Part shown: positions 43,994-53,444 of the stretch, piece by piece | How positions within the stretch are numbered: position 1 is the stretch's first letter | Layout: every line of letters begins with the position of its first letter | NCBI GenBank assembly: GCA_018242505.1 | Contig: JAFEBU010000071.1 | Location: 62,001-126,000, forward strand | DNA length: 64,000 nt | From: Pseudomonadota bacterium | Lineage (GTDB): Bacteria > Pseudomonadota > Alphaproteobacteria > Reyranellales > Reyranellaceae | Direction of reading: 5' to 3' | Notes under the pieces: model-generated | What the model saw: the letters and a program-made list of their open reading frames with translations, nothing else | Databases searched by the model: none | Told to the model about the DNA's origin: nothing | Made by a program: the position numbers and the translations under genes

Positions 43994-44871
43994 GCGCCGC
44001 GCTTGCCGAGCAATCCTTGCGGACGCAGCAGCAGCACCAGGATCAGCAGGCCAAAGCTGAACATGCTCTTGAGCGAAGGATCGGCAAGCAGGCCCGCGAC
44101 CGCCTCGCTGACGCCGATCAGCAGGCCGCCCGCCAATGCGCCCGTCATGCTGCCGAGACCGCCCACGATCACGATCACGAAAGCGAGCAGGGTGTATTCG
44201 GCCGCCAACGACGGTGTGACGGGAATGATGGTGATCATGAGCGCACCGGCGGCGCCGACGCAGGCCGCACCGACGCCGAAGGTGATGGCATAGAGGCGGC
44301 GCACGTTCAGGCCGACGACGAGCGCGCCCATATTGTTGTCGGCGGCAGCACGGATCGACTTGCCGATGCGCGTGCGGGTGAAGAAGAGCCACAGCAGGCC
44401 TGCGATCACGACCGCGCCGATGGCAGCGTGCAGCCGGACGGCGTCGAGCACCAGGGGGCCGACCTCGTAGGAATCGAACTGGGAGGCGAGCTGGACGCCG
44501 TGCGAGTCGGGGCCGACGACGGCAAGGCAGACATTCACGAGGATGAGCGCGACGCCCAGCAGCAGCAGGAATTGCTGGTGTTCGGGGCGGCCGATGAAGG
44601 GCGAGATCAGGCCACGCTGCAGCACATATCCTATGACGAAGAACAGCGCCGCGATCAGGGGCAGGCTGACGAGCGGCGAGATCTGGAAATACTCGAAACC
44701 CGCCCAGGCGAGATACATGCCGACGATCATCATCTCGCCATGGGCGAAATTGACTACGCGCATGACACCGAAGATCACCGACAGGCCAAGCGCCATCAGC
44801 CCGTACACCATTCCGGTGAGCAGGCCCTTGGTGATCGCCTGGGCCAGCGCGAGGAGGAAGTCCGAGGTCAT
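43990..44871 (-). CDS. livH: Branched-chain amino-acid-type ABC permease LivH (second system)
   Basis: 293-residue membrane protein (MTSDFLLALAQAITKGLL). It shows LSVIFGVMRVVNFAHGEMMIVG and AADNNMGALVVGLNVRRLYAI, plus VIVIVGGLGSMTGALAGGL. The ATG at 44871 is preferred over one 23 codons upstream because GGGGAGG lies ten bases before it. That ribosome site is inside a hairpin (see separate entry), which may lower translation relative to the receptor. Confidence 0.9.
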   Translation of the reverse strand: MTSDFLLALAQAITKGLLTGMVYGLMALGLSVIFGVMRVVNFAHGEMMIVGMYLAWAGFEYFQISPLVSLPLIAALFFVIGYVLQRGLISPFIGRPEHQQFLLLLGVALILVNVCLAVVGPDSHGVQLASQFDSYEVGPLVLDAVRLHAAIGAVVIAGLLWLFFTRTRIGKSIRAAADNNMGALVVGLNVRRLYAITFGVGAACVGAAGALMITIIPVTPSLAAEYTLLAFVIVIVGGLGSMTGALAGGLLIGVSEAVAGLLADPSLKSMFSFGLLILVLLLRPQGLLGKRGA

Positions 44872-44881
44872 TTGACGTTTT

Positions 44882-44902
44882 CCTCCCCCTGAAGCGGGGA
44901 GG
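44882..44902 (-). promoter_or_regulatory. Hairpin containing the livH ribosome-binding site
   Basis: CCTCCCC and GGGGAGG pair as a seven-base stem around a seven-base loop. On the minus strand the 3' arm GGGGAGG is the Shine-Dalgarno of livH, ending ten bases before its ATG. The structure would hide the site unless unfolded by upstream ribosomes or a factor. Confidence 0.65.
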
Positions 44903-44978
44903 CGGCCCGAAGGGACGGAGGGAGCAGGGATGGCGCGCACATTCTACAAGTCATGGCCCTGCACCTGCTGCGCGAGCG

Positions 44979-45003
44979 CCTCCCCTCTTGTGACGAGGGG
45001 AGG
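44979..45003. repeat. Perfect hairpin between the receptor gene and livH (second system)
   Basis: CCTCCCCTC and GAGGGGAGG form a nine-base perfect stem with a seven-base loop, 16 bases past the receptor stop. It shares the CCTCCCC/GGGGAGG core with the hairpin at 44882, suggesting two copies of one repeat family in this 147-base spacer. It may act as an intra-operon transcription or decay brake; there is no T run. Confidence 0.6.
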
Positions 45004-45018
45004 AAGGGCTCGTGAACA

Positions 45019-46272
45019 TCACGTGCGGCGCTTGTCGTTCCAGCCGGGCTCGGGGAAGACCAGCTCCGCCGCCGCGGACGCCTTGGGCATCACCACGGTC
45101 GGCTTGCGCTTCAGGTTCTGGACGGCCGCCGCCTTGATGCCCACGTTCTGGCCCTTGGCATCGAACTGGATCGGCCCACCGACCATGACATGGTGGTCGA
45201 TCTTGATCTTGCGCAGCGCCGCCATCAGCGCATCGGCCTTGGTGGACTTGGCGTCGAGCCAGGCCTGAGCCGCGATCAGCATCGCCTCGAAGGTGAAGCC
45301 GCCATTGAGGTCGAGCTGGTCGCCGGGGAACTTTGCTGCATGATGCTTCTCGAGCGATTGCGTCATCGCCGACTTGGGGTCGAGCCAGGGCACGTTGGAG
45401 ATGTGGAACTCTCCGTACTTGCCCATGGTCTTGAGGAAGTCCTGCTCATAGAGGCCGGGAGAACCGGGGTTCATCACCGCCATCGGCTCCCAGCGCTGCT
45501 TCACCAGCTCCTGGATCAGGAGCTTGGCGTCGTTCAGGCGACACACCGGCATCAGCATGTCGGCCTTGGTCGCCTTGGCCTTGGCGACCTCGACCGAGAG
45601 GTCCTTCGCCGCCGGGTCGTAGCTGATGATGTCGACGAGCTGGTAGGGCATGTTGAGCTTGGGAAACATCGCTTTGATGCCGCCCATCATCGCCGTGCCG
45701 AAGGTATCGTTGATGCTCATAAGGACGGCGGTCTTGGGCGTGGTCCCCGACGCCTGGAAGATCTCCTTGTGCAGCTCGAAGGCACCGCTGATCAGCATCG
45801 GCGCGGTCGGGAAGTTGCGGACCACGAACTTGTAGCCCTGCTCGGTGATCTGGGGAGCGGCGGCGATGTTGACGACGAACGGCACGCCGTGCTGTTCGGC
45901 GACCTGGGCGATGGCGATGGTCTGGCCCGAATCGAAAGCGCCCGCCAGCACATGGGCGCCCGCCTCGATCGCCTTCTCGGCCTGGGTGCGGGCGACGTCG
46001 GGCTTGGTTTCCGTGTCGTAGTTCGCGATCTCGAGCTTCACCGGCATTTTCATGTCGGCGAAGACCGCGTTGGCCACATCCGCACCGCGTTTGCAGGCCT
46101 GGCCGATCTGTGCCTGCACGCCCGAGGTCGGCAGCAGCAGGGCGACCTTGAGGTTAGCGGGCGCCGATTGCGCCAGGGCATAGCGCAGCGGCAACGGTGC
46201 GCCGAGAACGCTAGCGCCAGCCAGTACGGCCCTGCCCAGCCCCCGGCGGGTGAAACGGCTTCGATCGATCAT
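45019..46272 (-). CDS. Tat-type ABC transporter periplasmic binding protein (LivK-like, second system)
   Basis: 417-residue type I receptor. The N-terminus (MIDRSRFTRRGLGRAVLAGA) has a twin-arginine pattern, followed by a hydrophobic stretch and cleavage near YALA-QSAPA. The body has LKVALLLPTSGVQAQIGQACKRGADVA, VARTQAEKAIEAGAHVLAGAF, and NDTFGTAMMGGIKAMFPKL. It is the first gene of the second Liv set, divergent from a urate-degradation fusion gene by 84 bases. A purine-derived ligand is possible, but this rests only on position. Confidence 0.85.
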   Translation of the reverse strand: MIDRSRFTRRGLGRAVLAGASVLGAPLPLRYALAQSAPANLKVALLLPTSGVQAQIGQACKRGADVANAVFADMKMPVKLEIANYDTETKPDVARTQAEKAIEAGAHVLAGAFDSGQTIAIAQVAEQHGVPFVVNIAAAPQITEQGYKFVVRNFPTAPMLISGAFELHKEIFQASGTTPKTAVLMSINDTFGTAMMGGIKAMFPKLNMPYQLVDIISYDPAAKDLSVEVAKAKATKADMLMPVCRLNDAKLLIQELVKQRWEPMAVMNPGSPGLYEQDFLKTMGKYGEFHISNVPWLDPKSAMTQSLEKHHAAKFPGDQLDLNGGFTFEAMLIAAQAWLDAKSTKADALMAALRKIKIDHHVMVGGPIQFDAKGQNVGIKAAAVQNLKRKPTVVMPKASAAAELVFPEPGWNDKRRT

Positions 46273-46356
46273 GTGACCCTCCCATCCTTCAGTAGGCCAG
46301 TACGATTGGCCGGCCGGACTATAGAGACCGTCGCCGCGGCATGCTAGGTCGGCGGC

Positions 46357-47238
46357 ATGACAGTGGCGCTGGAAGACCTCAACCGCATGGACCTCGCTGA
46401 TTTCGAGGCCGCGGTCGGCGGAACCTTCGAACGGGCCCCCTGGGTTGCGGCGACCGCCCATGCCCGGCGACCCCACGCCACCGTGACCGACCTGCATGAG
46501 GCGATGATGGCTGCGGTGCAGGCCGCGCCGCGCGAGACGCAGCTCGCCTTCCTGCGTAATCATCCCGATCTCGCCGGCAAGGCAGCGCGCGCAGGCGCGG
46601 TCACCGACGAGTCGAAAGGGGAGCAGGCGAGCGCGGGGCTCGACGCGTTGTCGGACGAAGAGTTCGCCCGGTTCCATCGGCTGAACGACGCCTATCGGAC
46701 GAAGTTCGGCTTCCCTTTCATCCTCTGCGTCCGCCGCCATACGCGCGATTCGATCCTGGATCAGTTCGAACGCCGGCTGCAGCATGATGCCGCAACCGAG
46801 TTCGCCGCGGCCATGCAAGAGATTTTCTACATCACGCGGCTGCGCCTGGCGTCGGTGCTGACCGGTGACGGCATGCCTCAGGTCGCCGGCCGACTGTCGA
46901 CCCATGTCCTCGACACCCATGCCGGTCGGCCCGCCGCCGGGGTTGGGATCGAGCTTTTCGAGCTGGCGGGAGGTCACGCACTTCGGATCGTTCGCACGGC
47001 GACGAACGACGACGGTCGCACCGATGCGCCGCTGATCGGCGACCGGCCGCTGCCGATCGGCCGGTACGAGTTGCGTTTCGCCATTGGTGACCATTTCCGC
47101 AGTAGGGGTGTTCGGGGCGGCGACCCACCCTTTCTCGACATTGTGCCTTTGCGCTTTTCCATTGCCGACCCGGAGGGGCATTATCACGTGCCCCTGCTGT
47201 GCACGCCCTGGAGCTACTCAACCTATCGCGGAAGCTGA
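46357..47238 (+). CDS. uraDH: Fused OHCU decarboxylase / 5-hydroxyisourate hydrolase (UraD-UraH)
   Basis: 293-residue bifunctional enzyme turning 5-hydroxyisourate, the urate oxidase product, into S-allantoin. Residues about 1-170 are Ura[16 protein letters not shown] with catalytic His69, and [15 protein letters not shown]. Residues about 178-293 are the transthyretin-like HIU hydrolase: [17 protein letters not shown] near the start and the terminal tetrapeptide YRGS. The domain order is UraD first, which places hydrolysis (second domain) before decarboxylation (first domain) in the pathway. No urate oxidase or allantoinase gene is in the window. An aldehyde dehydrogenase gene follows 19 bases on. 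Confidence 0.93.
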   Translation: MTVALEDLNRMDLADFEAAVGGTFERAPWVAATAHARRPHATVTDLHEAMMAAVQAAPRETQLAFLRNHPDLAGKAARAGAVTDESKGEQASAGLDALSDEEFARFHRLNDAYRTKFGFPFILCVRRHTRDSILDQFERRLQHDAATEFAAAMQEIFYITRLRLASVLTGDGMPQVAGRLSTHVLDTHAGRPAAGVGIELFELAGGHALRIVRTATNDDGRTDAPLIGDRPLPIGRYELRFAIGDHFRSRGVRGGDPPFLDIVPLRFSIADPEGHYHVPLLCTPWSYSTYRGS

Positions 47239-47257
47239 CGAGAAACGGAGAATGCCA

Positions 47258-48697
47258 ATGACCACTTACAGCGATGTCTCTCTGATGATCGACGGTGCCT
47301 GGACCAAGGGCGCGCAAGGGCGGACCATTCCCATCGTCAATCCCGCCACCGAGGAAGTAATCGGCCAGTTGGCCCATGCCGAGAAGGCCGATCTCGACCG
47401 CGCCCTGGCGGCGGCTGACAAGGGCTTCAAGCAATGGCGCAAGGTTTCGGCCTTCGAGCGCTACAAGATCATGCGCAAGGCGGCCGACCTGATGCGCCAG
47501 CGCCTCGATGAGATTGCGGCCATTATGACCATGGAACAGGGCAAGCCACTGTTCGAGGCCAAGGTCGAGACCGGCCTCGCCGCCGACATCATCGATTGGA
47601 TGGCCGAGGAGGGCCGCCGCACCTACGGCCGCATCGTGCCGGCGCGGGCCGAGAACATCCATCAACTCGTGATAAAGGAGCCGGTGGGGCCCGTCGCCGC
47701 CTTCACGCCCTGGAACTTCCCGATCAACCAGGTGGTGCGCAAGGCCTCGGCAGCGATCGCGACAGGCTGCTCGATCATCATCAAAGGACCGGAAGACACG
47801 CCGGGTTCCTGCGCCCAACTCGTCAAGGCGTTCGTCGATGCAGGCGTGCCGGCGGGCGTGATCCAGCTCGTCTACGGCGTGCCGTCGGAGATCAGCGAGT
47901 ATCTGATCCCCCATCCGATCATCAAGAAGGTGACCTTCACCGGCTCGACACCGGTCGGCAAGCAGCTTGCGGCGTTGGCCGGGGCGCACATGAAGCGCGT
48001 CACCATGGAACTCGGCGGTCACGCGCCCGCGATCGTGTTCGAGGATGCCGACCTCGACCAGGCGGTGAATGTGCTGGGGGCCAACAAGTTCCGCAACGCC
48101 GGCCAGGTTTGCGTGGCGCCGACGCGCTTCCTGGTGCACGAGAAGGTCTATCCCGAGTTCGTCGAGCGCTTCACGGCCTACGCCAAGAACATGAAGGTCG
48201 GCAACGGTCTCGAGGCCGATACCAAGATGGGGCCGCTGGTGGCCGAGCGCCGCCTGCATGCCATGGATTCGTTTGTGAGCGACGCCATTGCCAAAGGCGC
48301 AAAGATCAAGACCGGCGGCCAGCGCAAAGGCAACAAGGGCTACTTCTACGAGCCCACGGTCATGACCGACGTTCCGCTCAGCGCCAAGATCATGAACGAG
48401 GAGCCGTTCGGCCCGCTCGCCCCGATCACGCCGTTCAAGGATTTCGACGGTGTGATGAAGGAAGCGAACCGCCTTGACTGGGGTCTTGCGGCCTACGCCT
48501 ATACCAAGAACACCAAGACGATGGCGCAGGTCGGCGCTGCCTTTGAAAGCGGCATGGTCTCGATCAACCACCACGGCCTTGCGCTGCCGGAGGTGCCGTT
48601 CGGCGGCATCAAGGATTCGGGTTACGGCTCGGAAGGCGGCCTCGAGGCACTCGAGGCCTACCTCAACACCAAGTTCGTGACGACGCTCGGTATGTGA
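47258..48697 (+). CDS. NAD(P)-dependent aldehyde dehydrogenase (succinate-semialdehyde dehydrogenase-like)
   Basis: 479-residue ALDH from the ATG at 47258 (seven bases after GGAG; an ATG two codons earlier is too close). Motifs are [41 protein letters not shown] (general-base Glu), [18 protein letters not shown] (catalytic Cys) and [10 protein letters not shown]. It fits the GabD/DavD class, but the VCVAPTRF active-site segment differs from the CVCANR of classic GabD, so the substrate may be another semialdehyde. It follows the UraD-UraH gene closely. Confidence is high for family, moderate for substrate. Confidence 0.85.
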   Translation: MTTYSDVSLMIDGAWTKGAQGRTIPIVNPATEEVIGQLAHAEKADLDRALAAADKGFKQWRKVSAFERYKIMRKAADLMRQRLDEIAAIMTMEQGKPLFEAKVETGLAADIIDWMAEEGRRTYGRIVPARAENIHQLVIKEPVGPVAAFTPWNFPINQVVRKASAAIATGCSIIIKGPEDTPGSCAQLVKAFVDAGVPAGVIQLVYGVPSEISEYLIPHPIIKKVTFTGSTPVGKQLAALAGAHMKRVTMELGGHAPAIVFEDADLDQAVNVLGANKFRNAGQVCVAPTRFLVHEKVYPEFVERFTAYAKNMKVGNGLEADTKMGPLVAERRLHAMDSFVSDAIAKGAKIKTGGQRKGNKGYFYEPTVMTDVPLSAKIMNEEPFGPLAPITPFKDFDGVMKEANRLDWGLAAYAYTKNTKTMAQVGAAFESGMVSINHHGLALPEVPFGGIKDSGYGSEGGLEALEAYLNTKFVTTLGM

Positions 48698-48707
48698 GCG
48701 TCGATCG

Positions 48708-49220
48708 CTAACGGACGAGAGCGAAGGAATTGAGGAATCGCCGGGCTTCCGGCGGCTCCTCGGTCCGTCGCGGGCCGATGTAGATCGCCTGCAGGAGTTG
48801 GTGGCCGTCGAGCACCATCAACGTGTCCGCCAAGTTGTCTTGCGGCATGTCGATCAGCAGATGACGGGCGGGCATGGAACTCACGTTGAGCCGCCGCTCG
48901 CTGCGTAAGCTGCCCTTGATGTTCTGCAGGCTGCCGTTGCGGGCGCCGTCGAGGTTCTTCTCCGGATCGCCCATCGCAGTGCCTTCTGGATAGCTCGAGG
49001 CAATAGTCATGAAGATCTTGTCGCCGATCGTGTACGACGACGTCCGCATCCGCACCGGGCCAACATTGGTCTGGACATCGCGCACGTCCTCGGTCGGCTG
49101 GCCCGGGAAGTCGACCCGATAGCCGGCACCGTCGGGCTGGTATTGTCGCCATTCCTGTGCGGCCGCGGGTGCGGCCAGGGCGAACACCATCAGGACGGCA
49201 GGCAAGAGTATGCGGGTCAT
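48708..49220 (-). CDS. Small exported protein of unknown function
   Basis: 170-residue protein with a signal peptide (MTRILLPAVLMVFALAAPAAA-QEWRQ), so probably periplasmic. The mature part has YRVDFPGQPTEDVRDVQTN and a C-terminal ARRFLNSFALVR, a pattern met in small exported proteins with a shared fold and no known activity. The start at 49220 begins the signal peptide. It is convergent with the aldehyde dehydrogenase gene and 79 bases from the orphan Bug gene. Confidence 0.65.
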   Translation of the reverse strand: MTRILLPAVLMVFALAAPAAAQEWRQYQPDGAGYRVDFPGQPTEDVRDVQTNVGPVRMRTSSYTIGDKIFMTIASSYPEGTAMGDPEKNLDGARNGSLQNIKGSLRSERRLNVSSMPARHLLIDMPQDNLADTLMVLDGHQLLQAIYIGPRRTEEPPEARRFLNSFALVR

Positions 49221-49299
49221 GGCAGCTCCTCTGCTGTTCATCAGAAGAGCAATGACCTCGCGTAGTGAAGGTTGCCTACCGTCCCGGATGCCACCGTGG

Positions 49300-50295
49300 T
49301 CAGTCGACCCGAGCGCCCGATGCCTTCACAATCGGGCCGAATCTCGTCTCCTCGGCGCGACGATAGGCGACCGTATCGGCAACGTTCTTCCAGAACGGCG
49401 TCGCGCCGTTCTTCAGGTATGCGTTCTTGACGTCGTCGCTTTCGAGCGCCTCCTTGGTCAGCGCATTCAGCTTCTCGACCATGTCTGTCGGCAGGCCCGC
49501 GGGACCGCAGATGCCGCCCCACGAGTTGATGTCGAAGCCGGGCAGGAACTCGGTCATGGCCGGTACGTCGGGCGCCTTGGGGCTGCGCTCGAGCGACGTG
49601 ACGGCAAGGCCGTTCACCTTGCCGCCCGCGATCTGGGCCAGCGATCCGGGAATGTTGTCGAAGATCATGTCGACTTGGCCCGCCAGCAGGTCCTGCGTGG
49701 CCGGCGCGCTGCCGCGGTAGGGCACATGCAGCAGCTCGATCTTGGCCATCGAGCAGAACAGCGCGCCGCTCAAGTGGACTGTCGTGCCCGAACCGGAGGA
49801 AGCATAGGAATACTTGCCGGGACTCGCCTTTGCGAGCGCGATCAGTTCGGGGATGGTTGCAGCCGGAACACCCTTGCGCACGATCAGCAAGTTGGGCAGC
49901 GACCACAGCATAGCGACCGGTGTGAAGTCCTTGTCCGCGCTGAAGGGCAGTTTGGCGTAAAGCGACGGTGCGATCGCATGCGAGGCGACGCTCATCAATC
50001 CGATCGTGTAGCCGTCGGGCGGCGACTTCGCGATCGCATCGGCGCCGACATTGCCGCCCGAACCGCCGCGATTGTCGACGATGAACTGCTGGCCGGTGAT
50101 CTCCGAGAGCTTCTGGCAGACGATGCGCGACAGAACGTCGGTCGGGCCACCGGCGGGAAACGAATTGATGTATTTGACCGGCCGGTCGGGCCAGCCATTC
50201 GCTGCGCGGGCGATGCCGGAGGCGATCATCGGTGCCGTCAGCGCACTGCCGGACAAGGCCAGTACACGGCGGCGCGGCAGCATAAGCGTCTTCAT
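49300..50295 (-). CDS. Bug/TctC-family periplasmic solute-binding protein (orphan)
   Basis: 331-residue receptor with a Tat-like signal (MLPRRRVLALSGSALTAP). Bug motifs are GWPDRPVKYINSFPAGGPTD (second strand block), QQFIVDNRGGSGGNVGADAIAKSPPDGYT (read in two parts) and the HVPYRGSAPATQDLLAGQVD block. Such proteins bind carboxylates and often work with TctA/TctB membrane subunits, which are absent here. It is divergent from a CocE-type hydrolase gene. Ligand unknown. Confidence 0.88.
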   Translation of the reverse strand: MKTLMLPRRRVLALSGSALTAPMIASGIARAANGWPDRPVKYINSFPAGGPTDVLSRIVCQKLSEITGQQFIVDNRGGSGGNVGADAIAKSPPDGYTIGLMSVASHAIAPSLYAKLPFSADKDFTPVAMLWSLPNLLIVRKGVPAATIPELIALAKASPGKYSYASSGSGTTVHLSGALFCSMAKIELLHVPYRGSAPATQDLLAGQVDMIFDNIPGSLAQIAGGKVNGLAVTSLERSPKAPDVPAMTEFLPGFDINSWGGICGPAGLPTDMVEKLNALTKEALESDDVKNAYLKNGATPFWKNVADTVAYRRAEETRFGPIVKASGARVD

Positions 50296-50412
50296 TTTCA
50301 ACCACTCCCCACAATACTTTGATTTCGAGCGGCCAACGACTAGCGCACCCATTGTTGATGTGCACGCGTCGAATCGCGAGACTGCGAGATCGATCCAAGT
50401 GAAAGGAGCGAG

Positions 50413-52233
50413 ATGCCTGATCGCGACGATCTCGGGAAGGCGTGGCGCGTGCCGCCGAGCCGATACCTCGCCGGCCGCCCCGCGGAATTCAAGACCGGAG
50501 CGCCACGCTCCGTCTATGTGACCATGGCCGATGGTTGCCGGCTGGCGGTGGACGTCCTCCTGCCGGACGGCGACGCGACCCGGCGTTGGCCCACGATCCT
50601 CATCGTGACGCCTTACGTGCGGCGTTTCGAACTGGCGCCCGGCACAACGGGGGTCGAGCCCTCGCCCAACACCTATCGCTATCGCGACATGTTCGTGCCG
50701 CGCGGTTACGCGCTGGTCGTTGTCGATGCCCGCGGCACAGGCGCGAGCTTCGGCACCCGCGACTCCTTCCGTTCGCCGCGCGAGCGCGAGGATTATCGCG
50801 CCATCGCCGACTGGATCGTGGCCCAGCCATGGAGCGACGGTGCGATCGGCGCCACCGGCATTTCCTATCTCGGCGCGGCCTGCGATTTTCTGGCAAGCAC
50901 GGGGCACCAAGCGGTGAAGGCGATCGCACCATTGTTCGCGGTGTGGGACACCTGGGCCGACAACTATTATCCCGGCGGTCTGCTGATCAAGCGCCTGGCG
51001 CTGGTTTACGATGAACTGATGCTGGCGCTCGATCACGATCGGCGCGATCTGCGGGTAAAATTCAGCTACTTCGCCCATCCGGCGCTGCTTGGCCCGATGC
51101 CGGTCGACGAGGATCGCGACGGATCGCTGGCGCGCGAAGCGGTGCAGGGGCATCTCGCGAATTTCCGCATGCCCGACTTCATCACCGAGTTCAAATGCCG
51201 TGACGATGCCTTGCCCTACGATCCGGATTTCACCGCGGCCTCGTTCAGCCCCTACAACTATCTCGATTCGATTCCCGAGGATGTGGCGGTCTATGCCGTA
51301 TCCGGTTGGATGGACGGGGCAGGCTATGCCAATGGCGCGCTATCGCGCTTCCTGACCCTGCGCAATCCCGAGCGGCGCTTGCTGTTGGGTCCGTGGGACC
51401 ACGGTGCGCGTGTGAACGCTTCGCCATGGCGGGCGCGGCAGGACCCGGAATTCCCGATGCTGGGCGAGGTCCTGCGCTTCTTCGACCAGCACCTCGCCGG
51501 CCGTGACACCGGCCTCGCCGACGAGGACCCGATCCACTACTTCTCGATGCACGCCGAGGAATGGCGTGCCGCCCGAAGCTGGCCGCCTGTCCTGGGGACC
51601 CGGCGCTTTTATACGGCGCCGGGCCGGCAACTCGTCGACGCTTCACCGAGCGAGAGCAAGGGTGATTCTTGTCAGGCAGACTTCACCGCCGGCAGCGGCC
51701 CGCAGACACGCTACGAGCGCATCGCCGGTATCGATGCCACGACCTACTACGACGACTGGGCGCAGCGCGAGGCAAAGCTGCCAAGCTTCACCACGGCGCC
51801 GCTCGACAAGCCGCTGGAAGTGGCAGGTCATCCCGTGCTGTCGCTGTGGCTCGCCTCGAGCGAGCCGGATGCTGCGGTGTTCGCCTACCTGTCGGAGGTC
51901 GAGGCCGATGGGAGTGTGCGCTATGTGACCGAGGGGCTGCTGCGCGCCATCCATCGCGCCGAGGCGGCCTGCCTCCCGAACTATCGCACCACCTGGCCAT
52001 GGCGGACCTTTGCCCGAGCGGATGCGAAGCCGATGCCGATCGGCAAGCCGCAGCTTCTCAGGTTCGCGCTTCTGCCGGTGGCCTGGCGCTTCGCAGAGGG
52101 CAGCCGCGTGCGGCTGTCGATCTCGGGCGCCGACGCCGATCACTTCGTACAGACCCCGCATGGTCGCCCGCCGCTCCTCACGGTCATGAGCGGCGGCGAT
52201 CAGGCGACGATGATCGAACTGCCGATCGCCTGA
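50413..52233 (+). CDS. CocE/NonD-family hydrolase
   Basis: 606-residue alpha/beta-hydrolase of the cocaine-esterase/X-Pro dipeptidyl-peptidase type. N-terminal core: YVTMADGCRLAVDVLLP, VVVDARGTGASFG and nucleophile Ser in GATGISYLGAACDF. The Asp and His partners are in SGWMDGAGYANGALSR and LLLGPWDHGARVN. The C-terminal jelly-roll domain follows (VAGHPVLSLWLASSEPDAAVF, ending MIELPIA). A good AAAGGAG site precedes the ATG. Divergent from the Bug receptor, convergent with a CoA-transferase. Substrate unknown. Confidence 0.88.
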   Translation: MPDRDDLGKAWRVPPSRYLAGRPAEFKTGAPRSVYVTMADGCRLAVDVLLPDGDATRRWPTILIVTPYVRRFELAPGTTGVEPSPNTYRYRDMFVPRGYALVVVDARGTGASFGTRDSFRSPREREDYRAIADWIVAQPWSDGAIGATGISYLGAACDFLASTGHQAVKAIAPLFAVWDTWADNYYPGGLLIKRLALVYDELMLALDHDRRDLRVKFSYFAHPALLGPMPVDEDRDGSLAREAVQGHLANFRMPDFITEFKCRDDALPYDPDFTAASFSPYNYLDSIPEDVAVYAVSGWMDGAGYANGALSRFLTLRNPERRLLLGPWDHGARVNASPWRARQDPEFPMLGEVLRFFDQHLAGRDTGLADEDPIHYFSMHAEEWRAARSWPPVLGTRRFYTAPGRQLVDASPSESKGDSCQADFTAGSGPQTRYERIAGIDATTYYDDWAQREAKLPSFTTAPLDKPLEVAGHPVLSLWLASSEPDAAVFAYLSEVEADGSVRYVTEGLLRAIHRAEAACLPNYRTTWPWRTFARADAKPMPIGKPQLLRFALLPVAWRFAEGSRVRLSISGADADHFVQTPHGRPPLLTVMSGGDQATMIELPIA

Positions 52234-52240
52234 CGCACCT

Positions 52241-53422
52241 TCAGATCACGCCCGAGGCGCGCAGGTCGTCTATCGATTTCTTGTCGTAGCCGAGGCTTGC
52301 AAGCACGTCGGCCGTGTCCTGGCCGAGTTCGGGCGTGGGCCTGAGTTCCTTGGGCTGCGGGAAGTCGGACAGGTTGATCGGCTGGCCCACGACCCTGATG
52401 TCGCCGAGCTTGGGATGCTTCACCGGCCGTGCAATGCCGAGATGCTTCACCTGCGGTTCGGCGAAGGTCTGATCGATAGTGTTGATCGGCCCGCACGGCA
52501 CGCCCGCCTTGTTCAACGCCGCGATCCAATGCGCCGACGTGTTCGTTCGCGTGACGGCGGCGATCCGCTCGTTCACAGCCTTGCGATGCTGTGAGCGCAA
52601 GGCGCCCGTGGCGTGCTCGGGATGGTCCAGAAGCTCGGGCGCACCCAGCGCATTGGCGCAGCGCTTCCAGAGATTGTCCCCAGACGCCGCGATATTGATG
52701 TGCCCGTCGCTGGTCGGGAACACCCCGGTCGGGATGCTGGTCGGATGGTCGTTGCCGGCTTGTTTGGGCACCTCGCCTTTGATCAGCCAGCGTGCGGCCT
52801 GGAAGTCGAGCATGAATATCTGCGCCTCGATCAGCGAGGTATGGACCCACTGCCCCTTGCCGGTACGCTCGCGATTGTAGAGCGCCAGGATGATGGCCTG
52901 GGCCAGCAGCAGGCCCGACGTCAGGTCGGCGATCGGGATGCCGACCCGCATCGGCCCGCGGCCGGGCTCTCCGGTGATCGACATCAGCCCGCCCATGCCC
53001 TGGGCGATCTGGTCGACGCCGGGACGAGCCGCATCCGGGCCGCTCTGGCCGAAACCTGCGATCGAGCCGTAGACGATGCGCGGATTGATCTTGGCCACGG
53101 TGTCGTAGTCGACCTTCAGGCGATGCTTCACGTCGGAACGGTAGTTTTCGACGATGACGTCGGCCTTCTCCGCGAGCTTCATGAAGATCGCATGTCCTTC
53201 CTTGCTCTTGAGATTGAGCGTCATCGCCTTCTTGTTGCGATGCAGGTTCTGGAAGTCGAAGCCGTGACGTGTACTGCCCGTCGCGTCGCTGCCACCGCTG
53301 GCCGGTGCTTCGATCTTGACCACATGCGCGCCCCAGTCGGCGAGCTGGCGCACCGCCGTCGGTCCGGCGCGGTGCGCGGTGAGGTCGAGTACGAAGAGAT
53401 GGGAAAGCGGAAGGTCGGTCAT
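52241..53422 (-). CDS. CaiB/BaiF-family (class III) CoA-transferase
   Basis: 393-residue CoA-transferase from the ATG at 53422 (MTDLPLSHLFVLDLTAHRAG). Marks are GAHVVKIEAPASGG, NLHRNKKAMTLNLKS and GIPIADLTSGLL with candidate catalytic Asp166. It is a distant paralogue of the one at 11315-12487. It lies 22 bases after a crotonase-like gene on the same strand, so the two should act on one acyl-CoA. Only seven bases separate its end from the CocE stop on the other strand. Confidence 0.87.
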   Translation of the reverse strand: MTDLPLSHLFVLDLTAHRAGPTAVRQLADWGAHVVKIEAPASGGSDATGSTRHGFDFQNLHRNKKAMTLNLKSKEGHAIFMKLAEKADVIVENYRSDVKHRLKVDYDTVAKINPRIVYGSIAGFGQSGPDAARPGVDQIAQGMGGLMSITGEPGRGPMRVGIPIADLTSGLLLAQAIILALYNRERTGKGQWVHTSLIEAQIFMLDFQAARWLIKGEVPKQAGNDHPTSIPTGVFPTSDGHINIAASGDNLWKRCANALGAPELLDHPEHATGALRSQHRKAVNERIAAVTRTNTSAHWIAALNKAGVPCGPINTIDQTFAEPQVKHLGIARPVKHPKLGDIRVVGQPINLSDFPQPKELRPTPELGQDTADVLASLGYDKKSIDDLRASGVI

Positions 53423-53444
53423 GGATTGCCTCATTGTCGCTGTG

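Noticed and set aside
46273-46356. GGCCA-N7-TGGCC inverted repeat between the Liv receptor and uraDH
   Set aside because: Short GC-rich arms are common here; not strong enough for an operator call.
47258-48697. The aldehyde dehydrogenase as the missing BoxD
   Set aside because: It is about 14 kb from the box genes, tied to uraDH, and its motifs fit the succinate-semialdehyde class better.
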